Source: Emcibacter sp. (GTDB lineage: Bacteria > Pseudomonadota > Alphaproteobacteria > Sphingomonadales > Emcibacteraceae). Taken from it: a stretch of DNA of 64,000 nt. Made by a program: the position numbers and the translations under genes. The first letter of the stretch is position 1. Every line of letters starts with the position of its first letter. Under the pieces are notes generated by a model. That model had not been told where the DNA came from and searched no databases. It was given only the letters and a program-made list of their open reading frames with translations. The stretch spans positions 3,086,001 through 3,150,000 of the forward strand of contig NZ_OY776217.1 of NCBI RefSeq assembly GCF_963675455.1, given 5' to 3'. Of the stretch, positions 8,569-18,524 are shown piece after piece.

Positions 8569-10049
8569 GACTTGCCTCCCCACCATTTAACAGGTTTTGC
8601 GGTAACATTGGCGGCGCCTTCAAGGACTTCTGCGACCCGGAGCACGGTTTCCTCGTCAAAGGGCCGTCCCAGAAGCTGCAGGCCAAGTGGCAGGCCTTCA
8701 CCGTTCAGACCCGCCGGCACGGAAATACCGGGCAGACCGGCAAGGCTCGCCGGAACAGTAAAGACGTCATTGAGATACATGGACAGAGGATCGGATGTTT
8801 TCTCTCCCAGGGCAAAGGCTGCGCTTGGCGCCGTCGGGGTCAGAATTACGTCTACTTTTTCATGGGCCTCGCGGAAATCACGGGCAATCAGGCTGCGGAC
8901 CTTCTGAGCCTTCAGATAATAGGCGTCATAATAACCGGCTGACAAAACGTAGGTGCCGATCAGTATCCGGCGCTTGACCTCGTCGCCGAAACCTTCAGCG
9001 CGGGTATTACTGTACATGTCGGCCAGATTCTCTCCGTCCACCCGGAGACCATATTTCACACCGTCATAGCGGGCCAGGTTGGATGACGCCTCGGCCGGCG
9101 CCACAATATAATAGGTCGGCAGCGCATATTTTGTGTGCGGCAAAGAGATGTCGATAATCTCGGCCCCTGCGTCTTTCAGCCAGTCCATGCCCTGCTGCCA
9201 GAGCTTTTCAATTTCTTCCGGCATGCCATCAACCCGGTATTCTTTCGGAATTCCGACTTTCAGGCCACGGATATCCCCGGTCAGAGCCGCTTCAAAGTCA
9301 GGCACTGCCGTCGGCACGGAAGTGCTGTCTTTCGGGTCATGCCCTGCCATGCTTTCCAGCATGATGGCCGCATCGCGCACGGTCTTGGTAATGGGACCGG
9401 CCTGGTCCAGCGAGGAAGCAAAGGCAATGATGCCCCAGCGCGAACAACGTCCATATGTCGGCTTCAGGCCGACAAGGTTGGTGAAGCTGGCCGGCTGACG
9501 GATGGAACCGCCTGTATCAGTCCCGGTTGCAGCAATGGCAATATCGGCAGCCACTGCGGCCACGGAACCGCCGGAAGAGCCGCCCGGCACCAGATCATGG
9601 CCGTATCCTTCGGCACGCCAGGGGTTTTTCACCGGACCGTAATAGCTGGTCTCGTTGGAGGACCCCATGGCGAACTCGTCCATGTTGAGCTTGCCCAGCA
9701 TCACGGCACCATCATCCCACATCTTCTGTGTGACAGTACTTTCGTAGCGCGGCTGGAAGCCGTTCAGGATATGACTGGCGGAACAACTATGCACCCCTTT
9801 GGTACAGAACAGGTCCTTGACGCCGACCGGGATACCGGTCATCCCCTTCTGATTACCGGCCTTGATCCTGGCATCGGCCTTGTCGGCCATTTCCAGGGCG
9901 ATTTCCGGGGTCTCGACAATATAGGCGTTCAGTTCGCGGGCTGTTTCCATGGCGGAAAGATGGGCCTCTGCCACTTCCCGGGCGGTAAAGTCGCCTTTTT
10001 TCAGACCATCTCTGGCTTCCGTCAGGGTAAGTTTTGTCAGTTTTGTCAT
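8565..10049 (-). CDS. gatA: Asp-tRNA(Asn)/Glu-tRNA(Gln) amidotransferase subunit A
   Basis: 494 residues of the amidase-signature family. The Ser-cisSer-Lys triad is present: Lys78 (GVKDLF), Ser158 in PGGSSGGS and Ser182 in [10 protein letters not shown]. It hydrolyses glutamine and channels ammonia to GatB in the cytoplasmic GatCAB complex that makes Gln-tRNA or Asn-tRNA by transamidation. It sits between gatC (11 bp upstream) and gatB (4-bp overlap), all on the minus strand. Confidence 0.98.
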   Translation of the reverse strand: MTKLTKLTLTEARDGLKKGDFTAREVAEAHLSAMETARELNAYIVETPEIALEMADKADARIKAGNQKGMTGIPVGVKDLFCTKGVHSCSASHILNGFQPRYESTVTQKMWDDGAVMLGKLNMDEFAMGSSNETSYYGPVKNPWRAEGYGHDLVPGGSSGGSVAAVAADIAIAATGTDTGGSIRQPASFTNLVGLKPTYGRCSRWGIIAFASSLDQAGPITKTVRDAAIMLESMAGHDPKDSTSVPTAVPDFEAALTGDIRGLKVGIPKEYRVDGMPEEIEKLWQQGMDWLKDAGAEIIDISLPHTKYALPTYYIVAPAEASSNLARYDGVKYGLRVDGENLADMYSNTRAEGFGDEVKRRILIGTYVLSAGYYDAYYLKAQKVRSLIARDFREAHEKVDVILTPTAPSAAFALGEKTSDPLSMYLNDVFTVPASLAGLPGISVPAGLNGEGLPLGLQLLGRPFDEETVLRVAEVLEGAANVTAKPVKWWGGKS

Positions 10050-10060
10050 CGCGCGTCCCC

Positions 10061-10348
10061 CTATTCGATCACTTTGGGCACGGCAAAGAAGCCATGTTCG
10101 GCTGCCGGTGCATTGGCCAGGATATCATCACGATATCCGCCGTCAGTGATTTTATCTTCCCGCAGAGGGAGCGTCACATTAGCAACACTGGTCAGGGGTT
10201 CGACACCGTCTGTATCCACTTCAGACAGCATTTCCACCCAGTCCAGAATATTGTTCAGTTCCCCGACCAGCGGTTCCAGTTTTTCTTCAGGCACCTTGAT
10301 GCGGGCGAGATGGGCGATTTTCGCCACTGTATCCTTATCAACAGACAT
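10061..10348 (-). CDS. gatC: Asp-tRNA(Asn)/Glu-tRNA(Gln) amidotransferase subunit C
   Basis: 95 residues, the usual size. It starts [17 protein letters not shown] and contains [21 protein letters not shown], the conserved GatC pattern. GatC wraps around the GatA-GatB interface and stabilises the amidotransferase. It is first in the gatCAB operon; the promoter should lie in 10349-10446. Confidence 0.97.
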   Translation of the reverse strand: MSVDKDTVAKIAHLARIKVPEEKLEPLVGELNNILDWVEMLSEVDTDGVEPLTSVANVTLPLREDKITDGGYRDDILANAPAAEHGFFAVPKVIE

Positions 10349-10446
10349 ATTATTCCTGACAGGTTGAGTTTAGTTCCGAAAGGCGGAAACTAGCACCGGG
10401 CGGGCACTTCCGCAAGAGGGAGTAGACGGGAATTTTGATGGGAATG

Positions 10447-11829
10447 TCAGCCCAGTCTTTCAATCAGTTCCCGCAGCCGCGGAACAATGTTCCGGGGAAT
10501 ATTGTTCGGCTCCATAAAACTTTGCAGAATATCCTGTTCCGCCTTCTGCAAATCCGCCCCTTCGCAGGCTTTTTCCAGGTCGGCCCGGAAGGGGTATTCC
10601 GTAAATTCCATCTCCGGATCCTTTTCCAGCGCCAGAGCCAGAGCCAGTTGGCACTCTTCCGACACACCTACACATTCCCAGGGTTTGACGCCACCACTGG
10701 CCAGAACCACGATATGTTTGCGAATGTCTGGGTTTAAAATCAGATCGCTGCCAAAAATTCCGACCAGGTCTTCCCTTTTGACAAAGGGAAACAGGCACAA
10801 ATAGATGAAGGCGCATTTTGCGCATTCCCCGCACCAGCGGGCATTCTTGATTTCCCTGTTACAACTGACAAAAACATCGAAATACTTTGGAAATCCTGAA
10901 AAGATCCTGGCTATTCGCAACTCATACAGGGGGCGAAGCAGACTAAACAGATGGAACTGCTCGGAAATATTTTCCTGTATATGGCGGCTGAATTTGACTT
11001 CAAATTCATATGTCTTGCGATACTGGTGATTAATATCCATGCCCTGAAACCGAATATTGCCAAAGTTGGCTGAATATTCATTACCGACCACCTGATAGCG
11101 GAAGCCGCGCATGTAGGAAAGAATAAGCGCCTGGATCATCGGAAGCGCCCCGTAAGGAATAGGACCGCGGGCTGAATAGCGCCCCCTGAAGCCATATTGA
11201 ATGTCGAAGTTCACATGATAGGATTCCGGACGACCAGAGCGGTTAATCACATTTTCCCGAACCTTGTTTCGATCATTGGTCAGCCAGGCCTGGGGCAGAC
11301 CCAGCCCGGCAACTAGTTCCGTCATGACGACAGTATCCTTGCCACCTCCGTTGAGCACCAGAACCGTGTCTTCCATTTTTACATGGGGGAGTGTTCCCTT
11401 CACCTGGGTGCTGTTTCCCGCCACCCATGTCCGCTGGGATGGATTAAGGCCGTTCAGAAACCGGTATTCCCCCAGGGACCCCTGAAGGTAATCCTCGAAG
11501 AAGCGGCATGCTGTCTCTGTGAAACCGGCAAATGAACAATATACACCATCAATCGGACCAAGATTAAAGAAAGCCGGAGAGTAAAGAACCGCCATATTGG
11601 ACAGGAAAATTTCCCATTCGTTCTCGCCAAGCTTTTCGAAGTCGGATCGCTCGACCTCGCACCACTCCAGTGAAATCTGGTGCGATGTTCCCCGATAATC
11701 GTAAAACAGGCGGATAAAGGGGAATTTGATTTCATAGTCCGTACAGACGAGTGTTGCAGGAGCTTCCCCTATCTCCCTGAGGAAATTCCCCCCCCTTTTT
11801 ACATAGTGCTTTGCAACTTCTTTAATCAT
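10447..11829 (-). CDS. PP-loop protein, probable UDP-MurNAc-L-Ala-L-Glu epimerase (MurL-like)
   Basis: 460 residues. A PP-loop-type nucleotide motif GGGKDT lies at 161-166 (VLVLNGGGKDTVVM), and a likely zinc cluster is Cys323, Cys333, Cys336 and Cys339 (SCNREIKNARWCGECAKC). A central PP-loop followed by VSCN...WCG.C.KC and a hydrophobic segment (FIYLCLFPF) recalls MurL, the ATP-dependent epimerase that converts the terminal L-Glu of UDP-MurNAc-L-Ala-L-Glu to D-Glu in Xanthomonas and other bacteria lacking MurI. The match is from memory of motif layout, so another PP-loop zinc enzyme is possible. It stands alone upstream of gatC, on the same strand, with a gap of about 100 bp. Confidence 0.6.
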   Translation of the reverse strand: MIKEVAKHYVKRGGNFLREIGEAPATLVCTDYEIKFPFIRLFYDYRGTSHQISLEWCEVERSDFEKLGENEWEIFLSNMAVLYSPAFFNLGPIDGVYCSFAGFTETACRFFEDYLQGSLGEYRFLNGLNPSQRTWVAGNSTQVKGTLPHVKMEDTVLVLNGGGKDTVVMTELVAGLGLPQAWLTNDRNKVRENVINRSGRPESYHVNFDIQYGFRGRYSARGPIPYGALPMIQALILSYMRGFRYQVVGNEYSANFGNIRFQGMDINHQYRKTYEFEVKFSRHIQENISEQFHLFSLLRPLYELRIARIFSGFPKYFDVFVSCNREIKNARWCGECAKCAFIYLCLFPFVKREDLVGIFGSDLILNPDIRKHIVVLASGGVKPWECVGVSEECQLALALALEKDPEMEFTEYPFRADLEKACEGADLQKAEQDILQSFMEPNNIPRNIVPRLRELIERLG

Positions 11830-11938
11830 TCAAAAACTCCCCCCTACTCAACTATGGAAGACCATATTTATCTTCCATCAAACCCGGGGAGTTTTCTAAC
11901 ATATTTTTCGCGTAAAAGTTTATTAATTCTGCGAAAAA

Positions 11939-12424
11939 TTATTCTACGAGCCGCTCAAGGGCATAGCCGCGGAATGGTTTGGTATGGGCAAGCGCCACCT
12001 GGCTGGAGATATTGGCGACGCCCTCCATCTTGCCGATCAGATCGTCATTCAGTTTCAGATAGCTGTTCATATCCGGGCAGACCACGCGCAGAAAATAATC
12101 GAAGTTTCCGCTCACCGTATAACATTCGACGATTTCCGGGAACTGAGCCATAGCCTCTTCAAAGGCCTTGAAGTTGGCATTGGTATGATCGTGCAGGCTT
12201 ACCGTCACCAGCACTGTCACTGTACGGCAGATCTTGTCCAGATTTACATTGGCCATATAGCTATCGATATAGCCGTCCTCTTCCAGCTTTCGTACGCGCT
12301 GCAGGCAACTGCTGGGGGATAAATTCACTTGCTGGGACAGGTCATGATTGGTGATACGTGCATTTTCCTGAAGAATCGAAAGAATCTTCAGATCAATGCG
12401 ATCCATAGACTTTTTCCGGGCCAC
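11939..12424 (-). CDS. AsnC/Lrp-family transcriptional regulator (probable arginine catabolism regulator)
   Basis: 161 residues. The N-terminal winged helix-turn-helix (MDRIDLKILSILQENARI, then LSPSSCLQRVRKLEEDGYI) is the AsnC/Lrp form. The C-terminal RAM effector-binding domain covers about residues 70-150 (VSLHDHTNANFKAFEEAM, VSGNFDYFLRVVCPDM). It is divergent from arginase and ornithine aminotransferase with a 188-bp gap, a layout typical of local regulators that sense the amino acid. Arginine or ornithine is the likely effector by context only. Confidence 0.9.
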   Translation of the reverse strand: MARKKSMDRIDLKILSILQENARITNHDLSQQVNLSPSSCLQRVRKLEEDGYIDSYMANVNLDKICRTVTVLVTVSLHDHTNANFKAFEEAMAQFPEIVECYTVSGNFDYFLRVVCPDMNSYLKLNDDLIGKMEGVANISSQVALAHTKPFRGYALERLVE

Positions 12425-12508
12425 TTATTCTCTCCGTAGAATATAATTGTAGTTATTACATATTGTTTTTTAGTATTTTAGAACAATGTACCACATTCCT
12501 CATTAAAC

Positions 12509-12523
12509 CCGAAGAATATTCGG
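12509..12523. promoter_or_regulatory. Palindrome between the AsnC-type regulator and arginase
   Basis: CCGAAGAATATTCGG has CCGAA/TTCGG arms and a central GAATATTC palindrome. It lies about 90 bp upstream of the arginase ATG and about 85 bp upstream of the regulator start, a reasonable operator position for an Lrp/AsnC dimer. A single site seen by eye. Confidence 0.3.
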
Positions 12524-12612
12524 CGCTTTTTGAAAAATAGTTATTTCATTTTTCCTTTTTCATGCAATTCTAGCCAAAATCAAAGCATTATTTCCATGTG
12601 GACAACTGAAAT

Positions 12613-13545
12613 ATGACAAAGAAAATTTCACTCATTGGCGTCCCCAGCGACATATCGGCCGGGGATCGCGGCGCCACCATGGGCCCGGAAGCTCTCCGCG
12701 TGGCCGGCATGTCCTCTACGCTGGAGAAGCTGGGATACGACGTCGTCGACACGGGTAACCTGTATGGCCCCAAGAATCCTGATTTGCCGCCCGATGACGG
12801 GTTACGCCATCTCAAGGAAACTGTAATCTGGTGCCAAAATGTCCAGGATGCGGTCTATTCGGAGCTTATGGAAGGCCACCTGCCCATCATGATGGGCGGT
12901 GATCACGGCATGAGCATCGGGTCTGTTGCCGCTGTGTCACGTTACTGCAACCAGAGAAATATTCCGCTGTGCGTGTTATGGATCGACGCCCATGCGGACT
13001 TCAACACACCGGATACCAGCCCGTCCGGAAATATTCACGGCATGCCGGTGGCGGTTATGTCCGGCATTGGTCCTGACGAACTGACCGGTCTTTCCTCCGT
13101 TGTTCCCATGGTCAAGCCGCAAAATATTTACCAGGTCGGCATCCGCTCCGTCGACCGGGCCGAGAAAAAACTGGTCACCGATAGCGGCATCAATGTGTTT
13201 GACATGCGCCGTATTGACGAAATCGGCATGCGTATGACCATGCAGAGCATTATCGAGCAGGTCCGGGATAAAAACGCCCACCTGCATGTGAGCTTTGATG
13301 TGGACAGCCTGGACCCGACCATCGCCCCGGGCGTCGGCACCACAATTCCCGGCGGCCTTACCTACCGCGAAGCCCAGCTTTGCATGGAAATGGTCTATGA
13401 CAGCGGCCTGATGGGTTCCCTTGATATTGCCGAGATCAACCCGGCTCTGGACCAGAAAAATACAACTGCAGAGCTGGCCGTCGATCTGGCCGCCAGCCTG
13501 TTCGGCAACCACATATTACCGCCTGCAAAAGGAAAAACTAAATGA
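12613..13545 (+). CDS. rocF: Arginase
   Basis: 310 residues. All manganese ligands of the ureohydrolase family are visible: His98 (GGDHGMSIG), Asp125/His127/Asp129 (DAHAD) and Asp229/Asp231 (SFDVDSLDP). [10 protein letters not shown] and the C-terminal [10 protein letters not shown] match arginase more closely than agmatinase. It hydrolyses L-arginine to ornithine and urea in the cytoplasm. The ornithine aminotransferase gene overlaps by four bases (ATGA), so the two steps are coupled, and an AsnC-type regulator is divergent upstream. Confidence 0.95.
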   Translation: MTKKISLIGVPSDISAGDRGATMGPEALRVAGMSSTLEKLGYDVVDTGNLYGPKNPDLPPDDGLRHLKETVIWCQNVQDAVYSELMEGHLPIMMGGDHGMSIGSVAAVSRYCNQRNIPLCVLWIDAHADFNTPDTSPSGNIHGMPVAVMSGIGPDELTGLSSVVPMVKPQNIYQVGIRSVDRAEKKLVTDSGINVFDMRRIDEIGMRMTMQSIIEQVRDKNAHLHVSFDVDSLDPTIAPGVGTTIPGGLTYREAQLCMEMVYDSGLMGSLDIAEINPALDQKNTTAELAVDLAASLFGNHILPPAKGKTK

Positions 13546-14750
13546 CCCTGCAACAGGACATCATCAAAAAAACAGACCTGCACAGCGCCCACAACTATCA
13601 CCCCCTGCCCCTGGTTCTGTCCCGGGGAAAAGGCATCTGGGTCTGGGACGTGGACGGCAACAAATATCTTGACTGCCTGAGCGCCTACAGCGCCGTCAAC
13701 CAGGGACATTGCCATCCTAAAATCATCGACGCCCTGACCGAACAGGCCCGCAAACTGACCCTGACTTCACGGGCCTTTCATAATGACAAAATGGGGGAAT
13801 TCCTGGAGAAGCTCTGCGCCATGGCCGACATGGACATGGCCCTGCCCATGAATACCGGGGCAGAAGCCGTGGAAACAGCTATCAAGGCAGTGCGCAAATG
13901 GGGCTATGAGGTCAAGGGCGTGCCCGATAACCAGGCGGAAATCATCTTTTTCGAAGGCAACTTCCACGGCCGGACAGTGACCACCGTCAGCGCCTCTTCG
14001 GAAGAGGCCTACAAACACCATTTCGGCCCTTTCACCCCCGGGTTCAAGATTGTCCCCTACGGCGATGCCGCCGCTTTGGAGGCCGCCATTACCGATAATA
14101 CCGTAGCCATCATCATGGAACCGATCCAGGGCGAGGCCGGCATCAATGTGCCGCCGGAGGGATATCTTGCTGAAACCCGCCGCATCTGCCGGGACAATAA
14201 CGTGCTTATGGTGATGGATGAAATCCAGACCGGCCTCGGCCGAACCGGTAAAATGTTCTGCTACCAGCATGAAGAAAACGTGCGGCCGGACATGCTGATT
14301 GTCGGCAAGGCCCTGAGTGGTGGCGCCTATCCGGTTTCAGCTGTCATCTCCTCGCGCGAGATCCTTGGTGTTTTCACCCCGGGCATTCACGGCAGCACCT
14401 ACGGCGGCAATCCGCTGGCCGCTGCGGTCGGGCTTGCCGCGCTCGAAGTCATCGAAGACGAGAAACTTGCCGATCGGTCCAGGTTGCTGGGCGACTACCT
14501 GATGCGCAAGCTGGAGGACATCCCCACCAACAAGGTGGTCGAGATCCGCGGCAAAGGCCTGTTCATCGGTATCGAACTGCATAAGGAAGCGGGTCTTGCC
14601 CGTCCCTATTGCGAAGCCCTGATGAAACGGGGAATCCTGTGCAAGGAAACCCACGATTATGTGATCAGGCTGGCGCCGCCGCTGGTGATTGAAATGGAAC
14701 AGATCGACTGGCTTGCCGAACAGATTTCAGAGGTACTTCAGGAGGGCTGA
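13542..14750 (+). CDS. rocD: Ornithine aminotransferase
   Basis: 402 residues, class III PLP aminotransferase. It has [12 protein letters not shown], the cofactor Asp226 ([13 protein letters not shown]) and the Schiff-base Lys256 ([14 protein letters not shown]). [13 protein letters not shown] and the AFHND segment favour ornithine delta-aminotransferase over acetylornithine aminotransferase. It converts ornithine plus 2-oxoglutarate to glutamate semialdehyde and glutamate, continuing arginine breakdown after the coupled arginase. The stop codon abuts the convergent era gene. Confidence 0.93.
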   Translation: MTLQQDIIKKTDLHSAHNYHPLPLVLSRGKGIWVWDVDGNKYLDCLSAYSAVNQGHCHPKIIDALTEQARKLTLTSRAFHNDKMGEFLEKLCAMADMDMALPMNTGAEAVETAIKAVRKWGYEVKGVPDNQAEIIFFEGNFHGRTVTTVSASSEEAYKHHFGPFTPGFKIVPYGDAAALEAAITDNTVAIIMEPIQGEAGINVPPEGYLAETRRICRDNNVLMVMDEIQTGLGRTGKMFCYQHEENVRPDMLIVGKALSGGAYPVSAVISSREILGVFTPGIHGSTYGGNPLAAAVGLAALEVIEDEKLADRSRLLGDYLMRKLEDIPTNKVVEIRGKGLFIGIELHKEAGLARPYCEALMKRGILCKETHDYVIRLAPPLVIEMEQIDWLAEQISEVLQEG

Positions 14751-14751
14751 G

Positions 14752-15657
14752 TTATTTAACCCAGTCAAGACCCATATTGCGGTAACGTTCCCGGTCCTCG
14801 GTCCAGTCCTTGCGCACCTTGACGAAAATAAACAGGTGCACCCGGCGGCCGAGGATTTCCTCCAGTTCTTCCCGGGCCAGCCTGCCGATTTCCTTGAGGC
14901 TCTGGCCACCCTTGCCGATGACAATTTTTTTCTGGCTGTCACGTTCCACATAGATCACCTGCTCGATCCGGACGGAGCCGTCCTTGAGGTCCTTCCACTG
15001 TTCCGTTTCAATGGTCGTGGCGTAGGGAAGCTCCTCATGCAGGCGCAAAAAGAATTTCTCGCGGGTGATTTCCGCCGCCAGCATGCGTTCGGTGATATCC
15101 GTCAGCTGGTCCTCGGGATAGAGCCATACGCCCTCGGGGAGATAGTCCGAGATTTTCTTCCTCAGCTCATCCAGGCCATCCCCCTTGAGAGCCGAAATCA
15201 GCAGCGTGTCGGTAAAATCGCCAATCTGGTTGAGTTCCTCCATCAGGGGGAGCAGTTTTTCACGCTTGAAACCGTCAACTTTGTTGAGAGCCAGAATGAC
15301 CTTGCGGCCCTTTTCCTTCAGGCTTTCGGCAATGCGACGGGTATCATCGTCAATACCGCGGGTGACATCAACCAGAAGCACAATGACATCGGCGTCATGA
15401 GCGCCTTCCCACGCGGCAGCCACCATGGCCCGTTCCATGCGTTTTTTCGGCTCAAATATTCCAGGTGTATCCAGAAAAATCATCTGGCTCGGCCCGTCAA
15501 TAGCCACTCCAAGAATACGGGTTCTGGTGGTCTGCACCTTATGGGTGACAATGGCGATCTTGCTTCCGACCAGGGAGTTGAGAAGGGTCGATTTTCCCGC
15601 ATTGGGTGCCCCGATCAACGCCACATAACCGCAACGTGTTTTTTCCTGAGTATTCAT
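14752..15657 (-). CDS. era: GTPase Era
   Basis: 301 residues from the ATG at 15657, preferred over a GTG at 15666 because AGGTGA is spaced correctly for the ATG. P-loop GAPNAGKST near residue 16, DTPGIFEP (G3), NKVD (G4) and a C-terminal KH domain (VIGKGGQSLKEIGRLAREEL). Era binds the 3' end of 16S rRNA and assists 30S assembly. It is directly downstream of rnc on the same strand, as in most proteobacteria. Confidence 0.97.
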   Translation of the reverse strand: MNTQEKTRCGYVALIGAPNAGKSTLLNSLVGSKIAIVTHKVQTTRTRILGVAIDGPSQMIFLDTPGIFEPKKRMERAMVAAAWEGAHDADVIVLLVDVTRGIDDDTRRIAESLKEKGRKVILALNKVDGFKREKLLPLMEELNQIGDFTDTLLISALKGDGLDELRKKISDYLPEGVWLYPEDQLTDITERMLAAEITREKFFLRLHEELPYATTIETEQWKDLKDGSVRIEQVIYVERDSQKKIVIGKGGQSLKEIGRLAREELEEILGRRVHLFIFVKVRKDWTEDRERYRNMGLDWVK

Positions 15658-15672
15658 CGGGTTCACCTGTGA

Positions 15673-16365
15673 TCAGTAATTTTCATCAATATAGTCAAGC
15701 ATTTTTGCTGCCGCAGCCTGTTCGGCCTCTCGCTTGGAACCGCCCTGCCCGATCTGTTCATCCATGCCGTTCAGACGCACCGCAATCGTAAACTGGGGTT
15801 CGTGCGCGGGTCCCTCGCGTCCCAAGGTAACATAACTCGGGGTCGAGATCCGCCGACTCTGCGCCCATTCCTGCAATCTTGTTTTCGCATCCCGGACGGC
15901 AAGTCCGTCCTGGTCGATAAAAGCCTTCCAGTGAGTACGGATCAGTTTCCTGCAGACATCAAGTCCGCCTTCCAGATACATGGCGCCCAGTATTGCTTCG
16001 CAGACATCACCAAGAATGGTGGCCCGTTTCCGGCCGCCGGTATCCTCAGTGCTTTTGGCCATCAGGATATAGTCCGCCAACTTCATTTTTTCCGCCGCCT
16101 CGGCACAGGTTTCCCGACGGACCAAATTGGTGTGCCGGCTCGCCATGCCGCCTTCGTCAACGTTGGGGTATCTTTCGTAAATCCACTCGGCAATCAACAG
16201 GCCAAGCACCCGGTCACCGACAAATTCCAGCCGCTGATAACTTACCGGTCCTTCCAGGCTCGGATGTGTAAGAGCCTGGCGCAGCAGGTCCTCATCCTGA
16301 AACTCATACCCGATCGTTTTATACAGTTTGCTGTATTGTCCTTTAGTTGAAGTCACTGTTCTCAC
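15673..16365 (-). CDS. rnc: Ribonuclease III
   Basis: 230 residues. The catalytic signature is YQRLEFVGDRVLGLL (Glu47, Asp51), with LGDVCEAILGAMYLEGG supplying the second pair of acidic ligands. A double-stranded RNA-binding domain fills about residues 155-228. The start is a GTG at 16365 (or a second GTG three codons on); no ATG precedes the conserved region. It processes rRNA precursors and structured mRNAs. It lies between lepB and era. Confidence 0.97.
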   Translation of the reverse strand: MRTVTSTKGQYSKLYKTIGYEFQDEDLLRQALTHPSLEGPVSYQRLEFVGDRVLGLLIAEWIYERYPNVDEGGMASRHTNLVRRETCAEAAEKMKLADYILMAKSTEDTGGRKRATILGDVCEAILGAMYLEGGLDVCRKLIRTHWKAFIDQDGLAVRDAKTRLQEWAQSRRISTPSYVTLGREGPAHEPQFTIAVRLNGMDEQIGQGGSKREAEQAAAAKMLDYIDENY

Positions 16366-16430
16366 AATCTTTTTAATTTTCCCGACCTTAACTTCAGCGT
16401 GACATCCTGCCTGCCGGGATCATTTTTGAT

Positions 16431-17216
16431 CTATCTTATTTTCGTGAAAAACCGCTCGCGCCGCTCGGCCGGGAACCATTTCCAGAATTCCCACAGCTTT
16501 GCCTGGTTATCAAATGACAACGTCAGCCATTCGGCCCTGCCGATAACATTCTCGCCGGGGATATAACCAACGCCATCATGTTTCGGCATGCGGCTGTCCT
16601 TGGAATTATCCCGGTTGTCACCCATGCCGAAATAATGCCCTTCGGGCACCTTGAAAACAGGTGTGTCATCCGCCCGGCTTCCTGGAAAATAGCCCATATC
16701 CAGGGTGATGTAGCTTTTCCCGCCGGGCAATGTCTCGCGATACTGCTCAAAGCGTTCCTCGCGCCCGTTCCGTACTCTTACATAATCTTCCTGCCGTTCA
16801 CGCGCGACCGGCTGGTCATTAATATAAAGTACACTTTTCTTCATCTGGATACGATCTCCAGGCAGACCAAGGATACGCTTGATATAATAGACATCGGGGT
16901 CGCGGGGCAGCCGGAAAACCACAACATCGCCACGCTCGACCGGACTATCGAAAACACGTCCGGAAAAGAGATTCAGGCTGAAGGGAAGTGAATGGTGGCT
17001 GTAGCCATAGGAAAATTTGGAAACCAGCAGATAATCGCCGATCATCAGGTTTTTCAACATCGATTCAGAGGGAATTGTAAACGGCTGATAGACAAAGCTT
17101 CGAAAGATAACCGCGATCAGAACAGCGAGCCCTACTGTTTTTGCAAAATCCAGCCAGTTTTCCTCCTGCTTTACTTCGATGGAGGACGAGGGCTGGTCTT
17201 CTGTATTTTCAGTCAT
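16431..17216 (-). CDS. lepB: Signal peptidase I
   Basis: 261 residues. One N-terminal membrane segment (about 24-42) precedes the catalytic serine in PSESML (Ser52) and the general base Lys113 (YYIKRILGLPGDR). The C-terminal box GDNRDNSKDSR is intact. It removes signal peptides from exported proteins on the periplasmic side of the inner membrane. It sits between acpS and rnc in the same direction. Confidence 0.97.
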   Translation of the reverse strand: MTENTEDQPSSSIEVKQEENWLDFAKTVGLAVLIAVIFRSFVYQPFTIPSESMLKNLMIGDYLLVSKFSYGYSHHSLPFSLNLFSGRVFDSPVERGDVVVFRLPRDPDVYYIKRILGLPGDRIQMKKSVLYINDQPVARERQEDYVRVRNGREERFEQYRETLPGGKSYITLDMGYFPGSRADDTPVFKVPEGHYFGMGDNRDNSKDSRMPKHDGVGYIPGENVIGRAEWLTLSFDNQAKLWEFWKWFPAERRERFFTKIR

Positions 17217-17361
17217 TGATCAATATATCTCTTTTTCACGACGATCAGAGGTCGGGAATCAAAAACCCGATATGCCATAGGCTTAGCCCATGCAGCATGA
17301 AATCACAATTGCTAAAAGCCAAAAGCCGGCAGGATTTTATAAATTTTACCGGCGGCTCAGA

Positions 17362-17775
17362 TCATCTATCAGCGGAATATGCTGTAATTAAGACAATGGC
17401 CTGCGCCCAGGGAAAATCATCAGTAATTGTCAGATCAATCTGGGCAGTCATCCCGGCAGGCACCCGCGCATCAAGAATTTCCTTCGCCCGGCCCGCCAGA
17501 CGGATATGGGGGCGTCCCTTGTCATCATTTTCGACCCACACGTCCTGCCAGCTCACCCCGTCCTGTAGAAATCCGGTGCCCAGCGCCTTGGAAAATGCTT
17601 CTTTGGCGGCAAAGCGCTTGGCGTAGACCGAGGACCGGGTTTGCGGCCTGGCTTCGGCCCGTGCCTGTTCGACCTGGTTAAATGTGCGCCGGATAAAACG
17701 ATCGCCGTATTTTTTCAGGGATTTTTCAATCCGCCTTATATCGACCAGATCGTTGCCAAGCCCCAGAACCCGCAT
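17362..17775 (-). CDS. acpS: Holo-[acyl-carrier-protein] synthase
   Basis: 137 residues. GLGNDLVDIRRIE (Asp9) and RFAAKEAFSKALGTG contain the magnesium and CoA-binding residues of the AcpS trimer. It transfers 4'-phosphopantetheine from CoA to the serine of acyl carrier proteins; the sphingolipid-locus ACP in this window is a potential substrate. It starts one base inside the pdxJ stop (TGATG), so translation is probably coupled. Confidence 0.97.
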   Translation of the reverse strand: MRVLGLGNDLVDIRRIEKSLKKYGDRFIRRTFNQVEQARAEARPQTRSSVYAKRFAAKEAFSKALGTGFLQDGVSWQDVWVENDDKGRPHIRLAGRAKEILDARVPAGMTAQIDLTITDDFPWAQAIVLITAYSADR

Positions 17776-18524
17776 CAGCCTTCCCTGTTCCCGCGTCCAC
17801 GGTCCATAATGACACGCATGCGTCTCAGGCTTTCCGTCAGTCCGACAAAAATGGCTTCACCGACCAGAAAATGGCCGATATTGAATTCTGTGAACTGTGA
17901 AATCCGGGCTACCGCCTCAACCGTGTCATAATTCAGGCCGTGACCGGCGTGGACTTCCAGACCCAGCTCTTCACACAGGCGCGCCCCCTGGCGCAGACGA
18001 TCAAGCTCCCGGACGTGATCTTCCCCTTCCGCTTCCACATAGGTGCCCGTGTGCAGTTCCACCTTGTTTGCTCCGAGCCGATGCGATGCCCTGATCTGTC
18101 CTTCGTCAGGATCGATAAACAGACTGACGCTGATGCCTGCGCTTTTCAGTTTTTCCACATAAGGACCCAGCATTTGCTCGCTTCCGGCCACATCCAGTCC
18201 GCCTTCTGTAGTCAATTCCTGACGTTTTTCCGGCACGATACAGCTTGACGCCGGCTTGTGACGCAGGGCGATCGACAGCATTTCCTCTGTTGCCGCCATT
18301 TCCAGGTTCAAAGGCAGGCTTATTTCCGCCATCAGCCGTTCAATATCATTGTCCGAGATATGGCGACGATCCTCGCGGAGATGGGCGGTGATACCGTCCG
18401 CGCCAGCCTTTGCCGCCATTATGGCCGCCCGTACCGGATCGGGGTGCTGTCCGCCGCGCGCATTGCGAATAGTTGCCACATGGTCAATATTAACGCCAAG
18501 TCGAATACGATCCTGCCCTACCAT
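17775..18524 (-). CDS. pdxJ: Pyridoxine 5'-phosphate synthase
   Basis: 249 residues. The start [18 protein letters not shown] and the segments [16 protein letters not shown] and [12 protein letters not shown] are diagnostic. It condenses 1-deoxyxylulose 5-phosphate with 3-amino-2-oxopropyl phosphate to pyridoxine 5'-phosphate. Several PLP enzymes in the window (ornithine aminotransferase, serine palmitoyltransferase) depend on this cofactor. It overlaps acpS by one base and the DUF2062 gene by seven. Confidence 0.97.
   Translation of the reverse strand: MVGQDRIRLGVNIDHVATIRNARGGQHPDPVRAAIMAAKAGADGITAHLREDRRHISDNDIERLMAEISLPLNLEMAATEEMLSIALRHKPASSCIVPEKRQELTTEGGLDVAGSEQMLGPYVEKLKSAGISVSLFIDPDEGQIRASHRLGANKVELHTGTYVEAEGEDHVRELDRLRQGARLCEELGLEVHAGHGLNYDTVEAVARISQFTEFNIGHFLVGEAIFVGLTESLRRMRVIMDRGRGNREG

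Noticed and set aside
9135..10367. A 410-codon open frame on the plus strand opposite gatA and gatC
   Set aside because: It is antisense to two unmistakable genes, has no recognisable domain, and arises from codon bias of the real strand.
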